Source of the DNA: Bacillota bacterium
GTDB taxonomy: Bacteria > Bacillota > UBA4882 > UBA8346
Length of the DNA stretch: 64,000 nt
Direction: 5' to 3'
Assembly: GCA_023394955.1 (NCBI GenBank)
Contig: JAEWZY010000073.1
Span: 1 to 64,000 of the forward strand
Made by a program: the position numbers and the translations under genes. Shown here in pieces: positions 62,998 through 64,000 of this stretch. The notes beneath the pieces were generated by a model. The model was not told where the DNA came from and did not search any database. It saw nothing but the letters and a program-made list of their open reading frames with translations. Positions within the stretch are counted from its first letter, which is position 1, and every line of letters begins with the position of its first letter.

Positions 62998-63780
62998 TTA
63001 TCTCACCAATCTTTTTCCCGCTTGAAAAGCTCTTTTCAAAAACAGCTCCGGATTCTTATTATTACTATAGCGCGGGGATTCATTTGTAATTTCGAGAGCG
63101 ACCGGTCCGGCATATCCAGTTGCAATAATTTTTTCCGTTACGACCCGCCAATTTATAGTCCCTTCGCCGGGCATCCAGTGTTGATCATCGGTCCCGTCAT
63201 TATCATGGAGATGTAATGCCATCAGCTTTGAGCCGTATTGGGATAAAAAGTCCGTACCTTTAGTATAACAATTTTCATGACCGGAATCATAACAAAAGCC
63301 CAAACGATCGGAGTTTATGTTTGAAAAAACAAGCGCTAGAGCCTCCAATTGACTGAGATTTTCCATCGCCAAATTGATGCTTTTGCTTTCCGCGATTTCT
63401 ACCAACCGTTTAATCCGCTCAAGGCCGATCCGACCGATTGGAGGCGGATCGGCTCCATAGGTGAGATGAACGACTGCCGTAGGAATTTCGAACTTTTGGC
63501 AATCATTGAGGCAATCGCGTAATATCTTTTCAAAGGCTTCCCCCTCGATATTGTCTTCCCATAAACAGTTATTAAGAGGGATCGGAGTATGGATGTTTTC
63601 AATAAAAAGTCCATTTCGCCTGACCATTTCGGGATGAAGGTATTTATCTCCGTCAATATCGGAAAAATCATCGCTCCACCATAGTAATACCCCATTAAAT
63701 CCGGCCGCTTTAATCAGTTTAAAACGTTCCTCCATGGGAATGGAAAACCCAAACCACGAAAAAATAGTTATCTTATCCAA
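62998..63780 (-). CDS. Sugar phosphate isomerase/epimerase-like TIM-barrel protein
   Basis: A 260-residue AP-endonuclease-2-fold protein (IFSWFGFSIPMEERFKLIKA, TAVVHLTYGAD, NLAMENLSQ, LGFCYDSGHENCY, LMALHLHDNDG, GEGTINW, VALEITNE), with the Glu-Asp-His-Glu metal ligands of the xylose-isomerase-like family. The start is TTG, eight bases after AGGTGA. The substrate is unknown; no sugar genes are adjacent. Confidence 0.82.
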   Translation of the reverse strand: MDKITIFSWFGFSIPMEERFKLIKAAGFNGVLLWWSDDFSDIDGDKYLHPEMVRRNGLFIENIHTPIPLNNCLWEDNIEGEAFEKILRDCLNDCQKFEIPTAVVHLTYGADPPPIGRIGLERIKRLVEIAESKSINLAMENLSQLEALALVFSNINSDRLGFCYDSGHENCYTKGTDFLSQYGSKLMALHLHDNDGTDDQHWMPGEGTINWRVVTEKIIATGYAGPVALEITNESPRYSNNKNPELFLKRAFQAGKRLVR

Positions 63781-63805
63781 TTCAGTTTCACCTGTTTATC
63801 TTAAA

Positions 63806-64000
63806 TTAGACGGTAGACTCCTTAAATACCATGGATAAATCAACCGTCAGATCCGGAAATAAACCCACCTTCACCTGATCAACGGCGGTATAAATACCGG
63901 GGCGCCCATAGCGGCCTGCCGCTTCTAATTGATAGACTTGGACCGTTTTATTGCTCGGATCGACTAGCCAGTACTCTTTGACACCCACCCGTTCATAAAG
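63806..64000 (-). CDS. Uma2-family (DUF820) protein, C-terminal part
   Basis: The frame is open to the window edge. The visible 64 codons read LYERVGVKEYWLVDPSNKTV and VYQLEAAGRYG, the C-terminal part of the PD-(D/E)XK-like Uma2 fold, ending LFPDLTVDLSMVFK. Function is unknown; these proteins are common in multiple copies in some lineages. The N-terminal half is outside the window. Confidence 0.85.
   Translation of the reverse strand, partial: LYERVGVKEYWLVDPSNKTVQVYQLEAAGRYGRPGIYTAVDQVKVGLFPDLTVDLSMVFKESTV

Overview
The window looks like a chromosomal segment of an anaerobic, sugar-degrading member of the Bacillota (Firmicutes). The signs are strong AGGAGG-type ribosome binding sites, frequent GTG and TTG starts, intrinsic terminators with T-runs, a YesM/YesN-type two-component pair driving a CUT1 sugar ABC transporter, MocR, YgiQ and MrfA homologues, and an encoded CCA on tRNAs. 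Neither extracellular solute-binding protein has a lipobox cysteine, which would suit a lineage with a periplasm, but that is inference. Most genes lie on the minus strand. No phage, transposase, rRNA or CRISPR array is visible.

Layout. 1-7.3 kb: a 2-oxo acid dehydrogenase operon (E2, E3, fused E1 alpha-beta), a lipoate ligase cut by the window edge, and a SorE-like dehydrogenase. 7.6-14.7 kb: SorD/SrlD-like dehydrogenase, PHP phosphoesterase and DeoR regulator on the plus strand, facing a rhamnose operon (rhaB, rhaA, class II aldolase). 15-17 kb: a polysaccharide deacetylase and an orphan GatC-type PTS permease. 17.3-27.6 kb: a probable galactan-oligosaccharide locus (yesN/yesM-like pair, ABC transporter, an unrecognised 610-residue protein, a small zinc ribbon, GH53). 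27.7-30.2 kb: decayed membrane-protein genes, two small coiled-coil paralogues, tRNA-Gln and tRNA-Glu. 30.3-35.8 kb: a coenzyme A operon (coaBC, panB, panC, panD, P-loop kinase) behind a promoter and a terminator-bearing leader, then gltX. 36-42.7 kb: a catabolic locus of unknown substrate (FadR-type regulator, NitT/TauT-type ABC transporter with two permeases, RidA-like protein, amidohydrolase, SDR) with a 37-bp perfect palindrome upstream. 43-48 kb: a candidate structured RNA, a 36-residue zinc ribbon, and mrfA-mtnP-mtnA. 48-64 kb: YgiQ, an AMP-ligase/ACP fusion, regulators, an alanine-type aminotransferase, an M23-like protein, two large secreted TPR proteins, a TIM-barrel isomerase and a Uma2-family protein.

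The most unusual signal is a family of palindromic intergenic elements around the sugar loci. One composite element of about 150 bp occurs twice in full, in opposite orientations (10695-10842 and 23895-24057), as two consecutive hairpins whose stems differ by compensatory base changes. A third, partial copy (22415-22481) also shows a compensatory pair. A second, unrelated palindromic repeat of about 90 bp has two full copies and a 25-bp half copy in the same regions; one copy supplies the last codons and stop of the PHP gene. A candidate raiA-like RNA (43.1-43.3 kb) and the coaBC leader are two further RNA candidates.
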